From contig CAICTM010000201.1 of the NCBI GenBank assembly GCA_903772945.1, forward strand, positions 1-64,000: 64,000 nucleotides of DNA, in the 5' to 3' direction. Numbering within the stretch: the first letter of the stretch is position 1; each line of letters starts with the position of its first letter. The position numbers and the translations under genes were made by a program. The notes beneath the pieces were generated by a model that saw nothing but the letters and a program-made list of their open reading frames with translations, was not told the DNA's origin and ran no database searches. Positions 53,081 through 61,672 of this stretch are shown here, piece by piece. This stretch comes from Seminavis robusta. Lineage: Eukaryota > Bacillariophyta > Bacillariophyceae > Naviculales > Naviculaceae.

Positions 53081-53616
53081 ACTTACCTCCACTACAGAAC
53101 TCACATAAATACATGTAGTTAGAGAATGAAATGAATTGAAGTTCCATAGACAACCTCCCCACTCTAAACGCCCTTGTTATTTAAGCGATGCTAAACTTTA
53201 ACGAAGTACCGTGCTACTGTTAACACAAACAAAACTCAATATTCATACTTCCAAATGATGTTTATCTTTCAAACATGACTCTAAAGCAGGCTGTGCTGAA
53301 TCCTGCGAAGCCAAAGCCCTTTGGCCCCCGTGTTGGTCCTCAAATTCTTGCCCCTGATCCCACGGAACCTAGTCCTGAATTTCGACTCTTCTTTGCATAA
53401 GCCTGGCCCCAGCTGGCTTCTGTAGATAATCCTCCTACTCTAAACCCCCCTCTATCTACTAAACAGTCAACACCCCACTCCTTAACGTATCTACTTACTA
53501 TTTTTTCTCCTCAACAACTGATCCAACATCTGAACGAATATCACAAATTGACTCCTTGCCACACCGGTACAGTAAGACCCCATCTCTCATTCCTCCCCTA
53601 CAGCACAGTTGAAATC
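53081..53616. other. Duplicated 3' flank of LRR copy A
   Basis: The first 350 bp match the sequence after LRR copy B (58913 onward) with small gaps, for example AAATACATGTAGTTAGA and GACAACCTCCCCACTCTAA. No gene. Confidence 0.7.
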
Positions 53617-54125
53617 CTACTGTTCCTGGAAGATATAGACGACTACTGGTCCCATGCTGCACTGGGATGATGTGGTAATGTGGTAGGTGATGTTCTCTTT
53701 TCGTACCACACGAAAGACCAATGAGCCGCCGAGGACTTGTGCATACTGGAAAATGTGTCCCTCCACAGGAATCACCAACCAAACACTAGGAAATAACAAG
53801 GAGGAACGAATCCAATAGGAGGATCCACTCTCTTCTGTGCGTGCGAATTGTCGTGTGGCCTCCTCCTCAGGAGCGCTACTGCGGAGTTGTTGATTGTTGA
53901 AATAAACTCGCAAAACGCGCTGTTTCCAGCTTTCGTTTCCTTATGGCTTCGCGACCTTCGCGACCTTCCACCCCTTTGGTACTCGTAGCTCAGTCGCGTC
54001 GTCGTCGTGCAATCGACTCGGTCTTCGACTTTTTCAGAGGTGGCTCCTCCTAGACTGATGCTAATGCTAGAAATCTTGATTGTGGTCGGAAGCATTGTAC
54101 TTGTCTCTTTTTGTTGGCGGCTCAT
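53617..54125 (-). CDS. Possible small gene in two overlapping frames
   Basis: From ATG 54125 one frame reads MSRQQKETSTMLPTTIKISS and a Ser/Arg-rich stretch. A second frame, open from about 53950 to 53617, has better character: RVYFNNQQLRSSAPEEEATR, YWIRSSLLFPSVWLVIPVEG, and a strand-rich end. A splice or a frame change between them would give one protein of about 150 residues, but I cannot place it. A GTCGCGAAG direct repeat sits at the possible junction. No family recognised. It may be a relic. Confidence 0.3.
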
Positions 54126-54516
54126 CTAAAACAAGGTGATTCGATTCCTCCTTCTACTGCCAATGCAGTCAGCACGTGGTAGCATCTGTTGTGGTTGTCG
54201 GCGCGTCGTTCAATCGCTTCGGACACATTTATCTGTATCTCCTCTTCGAGTGGGTACTCTTCATGTCACTCCTGTACATGCACTTGCCCAAACGCCCAAA
54301 CGCCCAAACCAAAGAACCAAAGAACCAAAGACCCAGGCTCCAGCCCTCTATTGTTGCTCAGTAAGCTAGAGCTGGCTGATCAGTTCGATCCAATTTGTAC
54401 GTTTCCTCGCTACGAGTATTCCACGGCGTGGTCACTTGAAACATCAGATTGATCATTCGATTCGATTCGATTCTAACCTCTTGTACATGTATGTATGTAT
54501 GATACAGTGTGTTCGC
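54126..54516. other. Left flank of the pogo-like element
   Basis: No gene. It contains a low-complexity CCAAA repeat (54280-54335). A copy of TTTCCTCGCTAC with ATTCCACGGCGTG (54400-54430) matches the 5' flank of LRR copy A. A GATTCGATTCGATTC run lies at 54457-54475 and a TATG run at 54487-54502. Confidence 0.5.
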
Positions 54517-56885
54517 GACTATATTTATAAACGTATATTTATATTCTCCAGTATATTTATGGCATTTCGATGTTCCCCCCTGAGTCACGAGTGACCGTGA
54601 CTGACGTCAGTGCATGTACATGTACGTACCCTTCGCAAATCTCGTAGCAGCAAAACAATGGCTCGCAATCCATTCCAAACACTCCAAATCGATCGACATA
54701 CGTGTATGCATACATGCCAATGCATGTCGATAGAGTGCCGCACCTCCGCTTGCCTGTCGATTCTCTGCCAATCTGCGCAAATCTTCGTACCAGTGGTTTT
54801 TCATGGTGTTTTCGCGAGATTTGCGCAGAATGGCAAAAACAATTCTCTGAGCAACAAAACAATTTCAAGCAAACCATACCAATCCTTCCAATCCGACCTA
54901 CATGTAGACCAACATGAACGGTGCCGATTCAACCGCAACGAAGAAAGGAGCGAAGAGAGGACCGAAAGCAGGTTCAAAGAACGAAACCAGCAAAAAGATG
55001 AGAGGCGACTGGGCTAAGGCATGCCACTCCTTTCGTACAGACTTCAGTTCAATGTCAGCCAAGGCTTTCTTGGAATCGTCTGCATCTGGTCCAAAGTTCT
55101 CTGGGACACAGTCGGAACGGCAAAGCTTCAGTCAGTACCTAAAGCAATACGACAACAAGACCTTGGCTGTCACCGACAGCTCCAAGCGAACTGTACCGCC
55201 AAAGTTTCCGGAGGTGGAGAAGAAACTCGTTGCCTATTTGGATCTGCGGGAACAGCAATCTCAGAAGGACCATTGTGGTCTGTCATACATCACGATGAGA
55301 GCGAAGGCACTCGGCTATGCCAAGCAGCTAGGCATACCGGAAGAAGAATTCACCGCCTCTAATGGTTGGATTTCGAATGTCCTCGAACGCAATGGTAGAG
55401 TTGGAATCAATCTGCATGGAGAGGCTGGTGATATTGACGAAGCTACGAAGCAGGCAATTATGAACGAGTGGAGGCAGACCAAATTCCATCCTCTCATAGA
55501 GAAATACACTGTCTCGCCTAGTCGCATCTACAATGCAGACCAAACTGGTCTCTACTACCAGAAAATCCCCAACCGCATCTACGTTAAAAAGGACAACGCT
55601 AAAGACTTTGCAGGGGCGAAGCAAATGAAAGACAAGACGAGAATCACATTGATGGTGTGCACTTCCGCAGATGGAAAGAAGGTCCCACTCTCCCTGGTTG
55701 GCAAAGCCAAAGCGCCAATATGTTTCGGGTTGTGTGAGAATGGCAAACCACCAATGGCCTACACCAACCAAAGCAATGCGTGGTTCACAAAGGAGGTGAC
55801 ATTGTGGTGGCTGCAAACTGTGTTCATTCCTCACCATGTGAAACTGTGGGGCCATACAGATTGTATCCTTCTGTTGGACAACTGCAGTGCTCACAAGCTG
55901 GACAACTGGGATGTCGTACCTTCTTGGGTCCACATCTTGTTCCTTCCACCCAACATGACCAACACATTTCAACCAGCTGATATGGGAATGATTGCAGCCC
56001 TTAAAGTGGGCTACAAATGTATCATGCTCTCTACTTTGCTTGATCTCTTTGACGTTGAAGGAGGCTACGAAGCCTGTGCGAAGCAGCGACTCAAAACTAG
56101 GAAAGGATGCCGTGGCTTGGCCGTTGGAGGCAAGGCGCATGTGCTTGATGCCATGAACATCTTGAATCGCATTTGGAATAAAGATGGCCGATATGCAAGA
56201 GAGGATGGCATTAGACGCTGCTGGAGGAAGGCAGGTATCCTTCCAATTGACATGGAAACAGACATCCATGCCGACCTTGGATCAAGGTCGATCCCATTGA
56301 AGGATAAGGTAATGAGCAAGCAGGATTCGGATGACTTGTGTAACCTCATGAGTTCTCTCCAGGTCAAAGCAAAAGAAACACAGGTGGATGTTGCAAGGCA
56401 TGCGATTGCGTTGCAAGGATCCTTTGCGGCTGATCATGACAAGTACTCTGCGGAAGATGTGCTGACAATGGCGGAGAACTGGGTTGATATTGAAGACCAG
56501 CCTGAGGTCATCAGTGCAACCGTTGACGATGAGATTGAAGAGCTAGAGAGGACAACAACTGAAGCAGAACTGGCTGTGCTTGATGACGACGAGCCAGAAC
56601 CGACGGATGAAGATCCCCAACCAGACGATCTGTTTGCCTCCATTGCAGAAGCCGAAGAGGCACTCAACAAGCTCTCACTCAGTGCCTCCAGTTTGGGTGT
56701 GAACCCGGCTGCCACCGTTCATCTTGACAGGTTTGCAAGGGCATTGAATATGGCTAGGGGAGCAAAGGCTGCCAACCAAAAACGTGACGGCACTCTCCAC
56801 GCGTACTTTACTAGTAAATAGAGCCTATATTTATGTTCTCTAGTATATTTATAGGAATCCGTATTACCCCCATATAAATATAGTC
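54517..56885 (+). mobile_element. Pogo/Tigger-type DNA transposon, looks whole (about 2.37 kb)
   Basis: GACTATATTTATA at 54517-54529 and its exact complement at 56873-56885 bracket an intact 635-aa transposase ORF. Pogo elements duplicate TA, so the real boundary may be the TA inside this repeat, leaving TATTTATA as the TIR. Just inside both ends lies a roughly 45-bp direct repeat (TATATTTAT, TTCTC, AGTATATTTAT, then a CCCCC run). The element sits in the 5' flank of LRR copy B, between duplicated segments. Confidence 0.75.
54914..56821 (+). CDS. Pogo/Tigger transposase (DDE_1 with CENP-B-type HTH)
   Basis: 635 aa from ATG 54914, uninterrupted. The N-terminus is basic (TKKGAKRGPKAGSKNE). Residues about 95-165 match the Tc5/CENP-B-type helix-turn-helix (FPEVEKKLVAYLDLRE, EEFTASNGWISNVLERNG). 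The DDE_1 catalytic core has IYNADQTGLYYQ (D209), CILLLDNCSAHK (D322) and FQPADMGMIAALK (D356), a complete DDD triad. The C-terminal 150 residues are acidic (LDDDEPEPTDEDPQ). It cuts and pastes DNA at TA sites. The intact frame and triad suggest recent activity or a domesticated copy, but visible terminal repeats favour a mobile element. Confidence 0.92.
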   Translation: MNGADSTATKKGAKRGPKAGSKNETSKKMRGDWAKACHSFRTDFSSMSAKAFLESSASGPKFSGTQSERQSFSQYLKQYDNKTLAVTDSSKRTVPPKFPEVEKKLVAYLDLREQQSQKDHCGLSYITMRAKALGYAKQLGIPEEEFTASNGWISNVLERNGRVGINLHGEAGDIDEATKQAIMNEWRQTKFHPLIEKYTVSPSRIYNADQTGLYYQKIPNRIYVKKDNAKDFAGAKQMKDKTRITLMVCTSADGKKVPLSLVGKAKAPICFGLCENGKPPMAYTNQSNAWFTKEVTLWWLQTVFIPHHVKLWGHTDCILLLDNCSAHKLDNWDVVPSWVHILFLPPNMTNTFQPADMGMIAALKVGYKCIMLSTLLDLFDVEGGYEACAKQRLKTRKGCRGLAVGGKAHVLDAMNILNRIWNKDGRYAREDGIRRCWRKAGILPIDMETDIHADLGSRSIPLKDKVMSKQDSDDLCNLMSSLQVKAKETQVDVARHAIALQGSFAADHDKYSAEDVLTMAENWVDIEDQPEVISATVDDEIEELERTTTEAELAVLDDDEPEPTDEDPQPDDLFASIAEAEEALNKLSLSASSLGVNPAATVHLDRFARALNMARGAKAANQKRDGTLHAYFTSK

Positions 56886-57337
56886 AAGAACTGACTGTAC
56901 TCGTGACACTGGAGTGACAGTCAGGAATACCGTGCAGAATTAGAATACCGCAGGACATAAAGGAGCCATGCACCATGCTCGCTCTCGTTCCAGTTCGCCA
57001 CTGAAGTTAACTAAGAGTCCACGCCCTGCTTGCACTCGTCCACTACTAGCATCCATTCACATCCACAGTCAACTCTAAGCCATCAGACGCCCCATCGCCG
57101 CCTCCATGCCTCCATCACGCCACAACCAGCAGAGAGCGGAGCTCCAGCAGTCCTACTGTACCGGTAGTAGCTTCTCGTTGTATTGAAACCCAGCACATCA
57201 GTAGCTAGCCATTGACACTGAATGAAAAACTTGCAATCTGTGTCGAGGATTGAGGCAGCCCTAGCTGCATTACAGTATTGACACCACTTGCCCAAACCAA
57301 GGAGTAATCCCAACTATCTAAGTGGCCCTGTGTTATC
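56886..57337. promoter_or_regulatory. 5' flank of LRR copy B with promoter-like module
   Basis: GGAGCCATGCACCATG near 56963 matches GGAGCCATGCGCCATG at 51055. The module at 57211-57315 (TTGACACTGAATGAAAAAC, CACCACTTGCCCAAACCAAG, GAGTAATCCCAACTA) matches the copies at 51391 and 50819. Conservation is highest in the last 110 bp before the ATG, consistent with promoter and 5' UTR. Confidence 0.65.
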
Positions 57338-58912
57338 ATGTTGCCAACAACTGTACCGGGTTCAATGGAGTCAACCGAGATAACAGACCGCGGCGAAAAA
57401 TCGGACCATATGTCGACGAAGGAATTGGCGGTTGTCGCACCTGTCATGGAGGCTGAGGAACCAGAGATACCACAGCACATTGTTTCTCCAGACGACAAAC
57501 CAGCATTTCAACCAAATAAAAACTTCCCAATTTTCTATGTTGCCGCTGGTGTCATTATTTTCGTGCTGGTCGTCACCATTGGATCCATTTGCGGGACTGG
57601 TCACTGTGGAACTGGTGGTGGCAGTGAAGCAATGGAATCTGCCACTGGCAGAGAAGCCTTGAGGCAAGACTTTGAGCTACAAATAACAGCTGGTTTGCGT
57701 TCTGTTCGTTTTGGCTTGGATGACGAGAATTCGGCCTACGAGAAGGCCCTTGATTGGATAATAAATGCAGATCCACAGAAATTGGAACCTGATGCAGACA
57801 ACTTGTTGCAACGGTTCATCTTGGCCCTTCTATACTATCAGACAACAGCGAGAAAGCCCTGGTATTCCTGCAACCCACCACAAGGTGCACAGGACGACAC
57901 CTGTCAATTTTCGCTTTATGTCAACCACGATGTATGGGGAATTCGATGGCTCTCTGGCTCTCCTGAGTGTCAGTGGGGTGGCGTAATCTGCGAATCTGGG
58001 GTTGTTACTGGGATCCATTTGACTGCCAACGAAATGAACAGTCAACTACCAGCTGAGCTGGGCGTGCTTCCAAAGCTGACCAAGCTAGATTTCTCCCATA
58101 ACGAGCTGACGGGGACTATTCCTTCCAGTCTCATGCTAGCCGAGCTGGATCTAGGAGCTAATCAGTTTGTTGGGACGATTCCGGCCGAAATCTTCAATAA
58201 TCCTGGTCTCGAAAATCTGAATCTTGGAAACAATACGTTGACCGGGACGCTGCCGACAGAGGTTGGGCTTGCATCTAATCTCGTTCAGTTGGTTCTAGGA
58301 TTCAATCGGTTGTCAGGTCTCTTGCCCAATCAGCTGTTTGGCCTTTCGAAGATGGAGTGGATGTTCTTGGAATCGAATCAGTTCACGGGTACACTTTCGG
58401 AAGCAGTTGGGAATCTTGTGAATATGCAGTATCTCATGATTGGTCATAGTTCCTTGGACGGACCTTTGCCCTCCGAGCTGGGATTGTTAAAATTGCTCAG
58501 GGAACTAAACATTCAGAACAGTTTCATCAGTGGCACGATTCCAGAAGAGCTTTTCACCGGGTCCAGCTACCTTGCTGGTTTGGATTTTGGAGATTGCAAT
58601 CTCTCTGGAACCATTAGCACCAGTGTCGGGCATCTCACTAAATTGAATGTGCTGTTGCTAGCAAACAACAACTTCTCAGGAACCATTCCAGAGGAAGTGA
58701 CCGCTTTAACCGGCCTGTACCAGTTCTCAGTAAATGGCAACCAGCTATCCGGCTCGTTTCCATCAGCCCTTTGTTCCAATGTGCTCCCAGCAACTGGAAC
58801 CCGCCTTGCAGCGGACTGTGAGCCCGAAAGGGACACGGGGATTGCAGCCATGCCTTGCCTCTGCTGCACGGAATGCTGCGAGGCATCAACTGGTATTTGC
58901 AGCAAAGTTTAG
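57338..58912 (+). CDS. Type II membrane LRR protein, tandem copy B
   Basis: 524 aa from ATG 57338 (MLPTTVPGSMESTE). The architecture is identical to copy A: a short acidic tail, one span (FYVAAGVIIFVLVVTIGSIC) at about 70-91, the head (QRFILALLYYQTTARKPWYS, CQWGGVICESG), about ten LRRs and the Cys-rich end CLCCTECCEASTGICS. Most residues match copy A. Many differences sit in the variable positions of the repeats, for example VTVIELNANEMNG in A against VTGIHLTANEMNS in B, and LLYFGDCN against LDFGDCN. Changes on that face suggest divergence of ligand binding; an exact test needs an alignment. A pogo transposon lies in its 5' flank. Confidence 0.9.
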   Translation: MLPTTVPGSMESTEITDRGEKSDHMSTKELAVVAPVMEAEEPEIPQHIVSPDDKPAFQPNKNFPIFYVAAGVIIFVLVVTIGSICGTGHCGTGGGSEAMESATGREALRQDFELQITAGLRSVRFGLDDENSAYEKALDWIINADPQKLEPDADNLLQRFILALLYYQTTARKPWYSCNPPQGAQDDTCQFSLYVNHDVWGIRWLSGSPECQWGGVICESGVVTGIHLTANEMNSQLPAELGVLPKLTKLDFSHNELTGTIPSSLMLAELDLGANQFVGTIPAEIFNNPGLENLNLGNNTLTGTLPTEVGLASNLVQLVLGFNRLSGLLPNQLFGLSKMEWMFLESNQFTGTLSEAVGNLVNMQYLMIGHSSLDGPLPSELGLLKLLRELNIQNSFISGTIPEELFTGSSYLAGLDFGDCNLSGTISTSVGHLTKLNVLLLANNNFSGTIPEEVTALTGLYQFSVNGNQLSGSFPSALCSNVLPATGTRLAADCEPERDTGIAAMPCLCCTECCEASTGICSKV

Positions 58913-59658
58913 ACTTACCTCCTCTACAGAACTCACATAAATACATGTAGTTAGAAAATGAAATGAATTGAAGTTCCATAGACAACCTCCCCACTCTAAG
59001 TATTAAAGCAATGCTGAACTTTAAAAGTCGATGGTTCTCCTACAACACCTTACAAATGTCAACACAAACAAAACCTCAATATTCTTACTCCCAAATGATG
59101 TTTTCCCTCCAGAAACGACTCTCCGTTGCCCTTGTTACATGCAGTCATCCATTTATGTCTTTGTGGGCGCATCCCGCAAAGCCGAGCCCTTTGCCTTGGC
59201 CCCAGAGTTGGTCCTCAATTTATTGACCCTGATCCCACAGAACCAAGTCTCAAATTCCACCTCTTCTTTGCCCAAGCCTGGCATCCTCCCAGCTTCCATA
59301 GATAACTTCCCTCTTTGCCAACGGGTTGGTTGGGCCCTGGCACTGGTAATTACGTTTCCTCGTCTTACATATTCCTCGGGGCGGACACATGACTGACGTC
59401 ATAAAAGCATTCTTTTTCTCTTGGTGGTGTCAAACCCAAAAGATCCAATCGAAAGCGAACCCTCTGATCTTTCCCGAACATCATCAGGTCCATCCTGCAG
59501 CTGACTCAACCCCTTTGTCAGAGAACGAATAGAACAAATGACATCAATAATCGATCCCAGGTAGATCTGATGTCGACAACCATAATAACCAAGACCATTC
59601 TACTCATACATAATCCTGCTTCTTGTCATTTGTTTGATCTTTATTAGAACAACAGAAG
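58913..59658. other. Duplicated 3' flank of LRR copy B and intergenic
   Basis: The first 400 bp match the region after copy A. At 59352-59380 ACGTTTCCTCG and ATTCCTCGGGGCG again recall the block at 50950 and 54400, suggesting a third edge of the duplication. No gene. Confidence 0.55.
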
Positions 59659-60495
59659 ATGAAAACCATGAGCTCTCCTTATTGCTGTGCCAGCCTTGTA
59701 CGATGGACGGCGGTTGCTTCATTGGCAATAAGCACTACTCGACCAGTCCATGGATTCACCACCATTCATGAAGTTGGCAGTTCCCGGCACTCTCGCCTCT
59801 TTAGTACTTGCGACAGCACTGACTCTACGACGACCAGTCGCCGCGACATGTTACACACCACGCAATCGGCCGTCCTGGGAGGTCTGTGTGGTTGGATATT
59901 GGAACCCCAATTTGCTCGTCATCGGGCGTTTGCAGCGTACGTGACGGATCCCAGTCAACCACCGAAGGTCCCCACGGCCGACTCGATTCCGTCCTTTGTC
60001 GCGGGGACCGTCAGCATTCCCGCTAATTTTGATTTTGAACTGGCCCAACAAAAGACCCAAGTGGTGGATCCCACCGGCAAGACCATGACACCCATTCCGG
60101 CTCTCTACGTGACGGTCCGTCCCGATCGACCCGACAATGTACCACAAGCTATATTGCAAGGAACACGCGGCAAACCTCCACCCGTCTTGTCGGCACGATT
60201 TGAAGCCCCCACATTTCCCTTTTCCTTTCATTTGACCGATAAAGATTATACCCCCGAAGGACAACCACTAACAAACGACGAAACAAAGACTTCCGACAAC
60301 GATCCGTGGTGGTTACGAGATGACTTGATTGTCAGTGCCCGGCTCGATATGGATGGGATTGCAGCGACACGGTCTCCAGAAGATTTGGTCGGACGAACCA
60401 CCTATCGACGCAGTCAAGGAGGGGAAGCAGTCGACTTGGAACTCATGGGACGAGGAGCCTTTGGAAAATTTGCCACGCAACAAACAAAACAGTAG
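59659..60495 (+). CDS. Predicted thylakoid-lumen protein with CcmI/CycH C-terminal-like domain
   Basis: 278 aa from ATG 59659. The leader is tripartite: a signal peptide ending HG before F33 (plastid import), a Ser/Thr transit stretch, then SRRDMLHTTQSAVLGGLCGW ending AFA before AY. This is a twin-Arg lumen-export signal with an A-x-A cleavage site. The mature part (about 185 aa) reads FVAGTVSIPANFDFEL, ALYVTVRP, PPPVLSARFEAPTFPFSFHL, WWLRDDLIVSARLDMDG and RSPEDLVGRTTY. This is the order seen in the Ig-like C-terminal domain of bacterial cytochrome c biogenesis factors CcmI/CycH. That match is by eye and moderate. If correct, a role in lumenal cytochrome or redox-protein maturation is plausible. 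Confidence 0.7.
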   Translation: MKTMSSPYCCASLVRWTAVASLAISTTRPVHGFTTIHEVGSSRHSRLFSTCDSTDSTTTSRRDMLHTTQSAVLGGLCGWILEPQFARHRAFAAYVTDPSQPPKVPTADSIPSFVAGTVSIPANFDFELAQQKTQVVDPTGKTMTPIPALYVTVRPDRPDNVPQAILQGTRGKPPPVLSARFEAPTFPFSFHLTDKDYTPEGQPLTNDETKTSDNDPWWLRDDLIVSARLDMDGIAATRSPEDLVGRTTYRRSQGGEAVDLELMGRGAFGKFATQQTKQ

Positions 60496-61672
60496 TAAAA
60501 ATGGAACGAGAGAGTGAATTCAGTCGTTCAGCGCAGTTATAAAAGAGTCTTGCGCCATCGTCGTGCGCAGAGCTCTCAAGTGGCGATTCTGCGTACGTTG
60601 ACGTGACTTTACCAAACGAGGCATTAGAGCCAATCCATGCATGGACAATGATCTGAGACGGAACACAACCAAACAAAATGCGGCGGGAAAAAGAAAAGAA
60701 CAGAACTGTGGCATGCCATATTGAAAGGCATTGGTGGCGAGAGCACTGAAAGTAACAATACTGCAGATTAATAAAAAGGATAGCTTTCTAACTTTAGAAG
60801 GATAATCTACCGCTTGTCAAGAATGGCTAATGAGCTACCGTTAGCGTGCATTCCAAACCATGCCTGGTGTACAGTGGCTGTACTAAACGGAGGGCATGCA
60901 TTCATTTACCCACCGTTACCATGGCGTACCTACCGTGCCATTCTTCCAATCAAACTTGCTTTTCCGAGACACTTTCAACTTGGTCGATGAGACCATCACT
61001 CCCATTTCAGACGAAATGGGTCGATTGGTTTTTATTCAGGATCCAAACAGGCAGTCAAAGCAATCCTGGATGCAGTGCTGACAACTTTGGAGGTTCTGGC
61101 TGGCCTGCCAAAGAGCTACGATAGCTAGTACCGTACCTCACCCAGTTGGTTGTCTCTGGTAGATGGTAGTGTGCCTGTTTGTAGTCTTGGAATTTACGCC
61201 GTTGCTTGCCTTTTATGGACCACTCCTCCATCATCAAAAGGCATCAGGAGCAAAGAGAGCAACAGCAACTTCGATTCGATTCGATTCGATTATTCCCACA
61301 GTACATGTAGGTGAACCACACAGCACCTCGGACACGCATTGGCATGTCATCTACGTATTTGGAGCTGCTGCTTGTTGTCCTTCTTGTCGTTGTTGCTGTA
61401 GTATTGCTTGCTCATGCTGAGCTTTTCAAGGTTTCAGTTGGCATTGAAGGTAGTGGCGTGCATTCTGTTGGTCGGCCATCCATCCATCCATCCACGGCGT
61501 GGAATTTATTTCCACGGTGTGGGTGACAACCATCCTTTGTTTTTTTATCTTCGCCTCCATGATCCAATCGCATGGCTGGAGCTGTTGCCAAGGTCGATAG
61601 GATCGGTACAGTACCAGTCCTACTAGCTAGCTAGTATGTTGGATAGATAATAAAAGGGGTCTACCGGTATCC
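60496..61672. other. Intergenic, possible coding relic at 60940-61125
   Basis: One plus-strand frame reads FNLVDETITPISDEMGRL then VFIQDPN. The adjacent frame continues KQAVKAILDAVLTTLEVLAG and LPKSY to a stop. This looks like a small decayed gene piece of unknown family. A GATTC run lies at 61274-61290, CCAT repeats near 61480, and CTAGCTAGCTAG at 61625. Confidence 0.35.
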
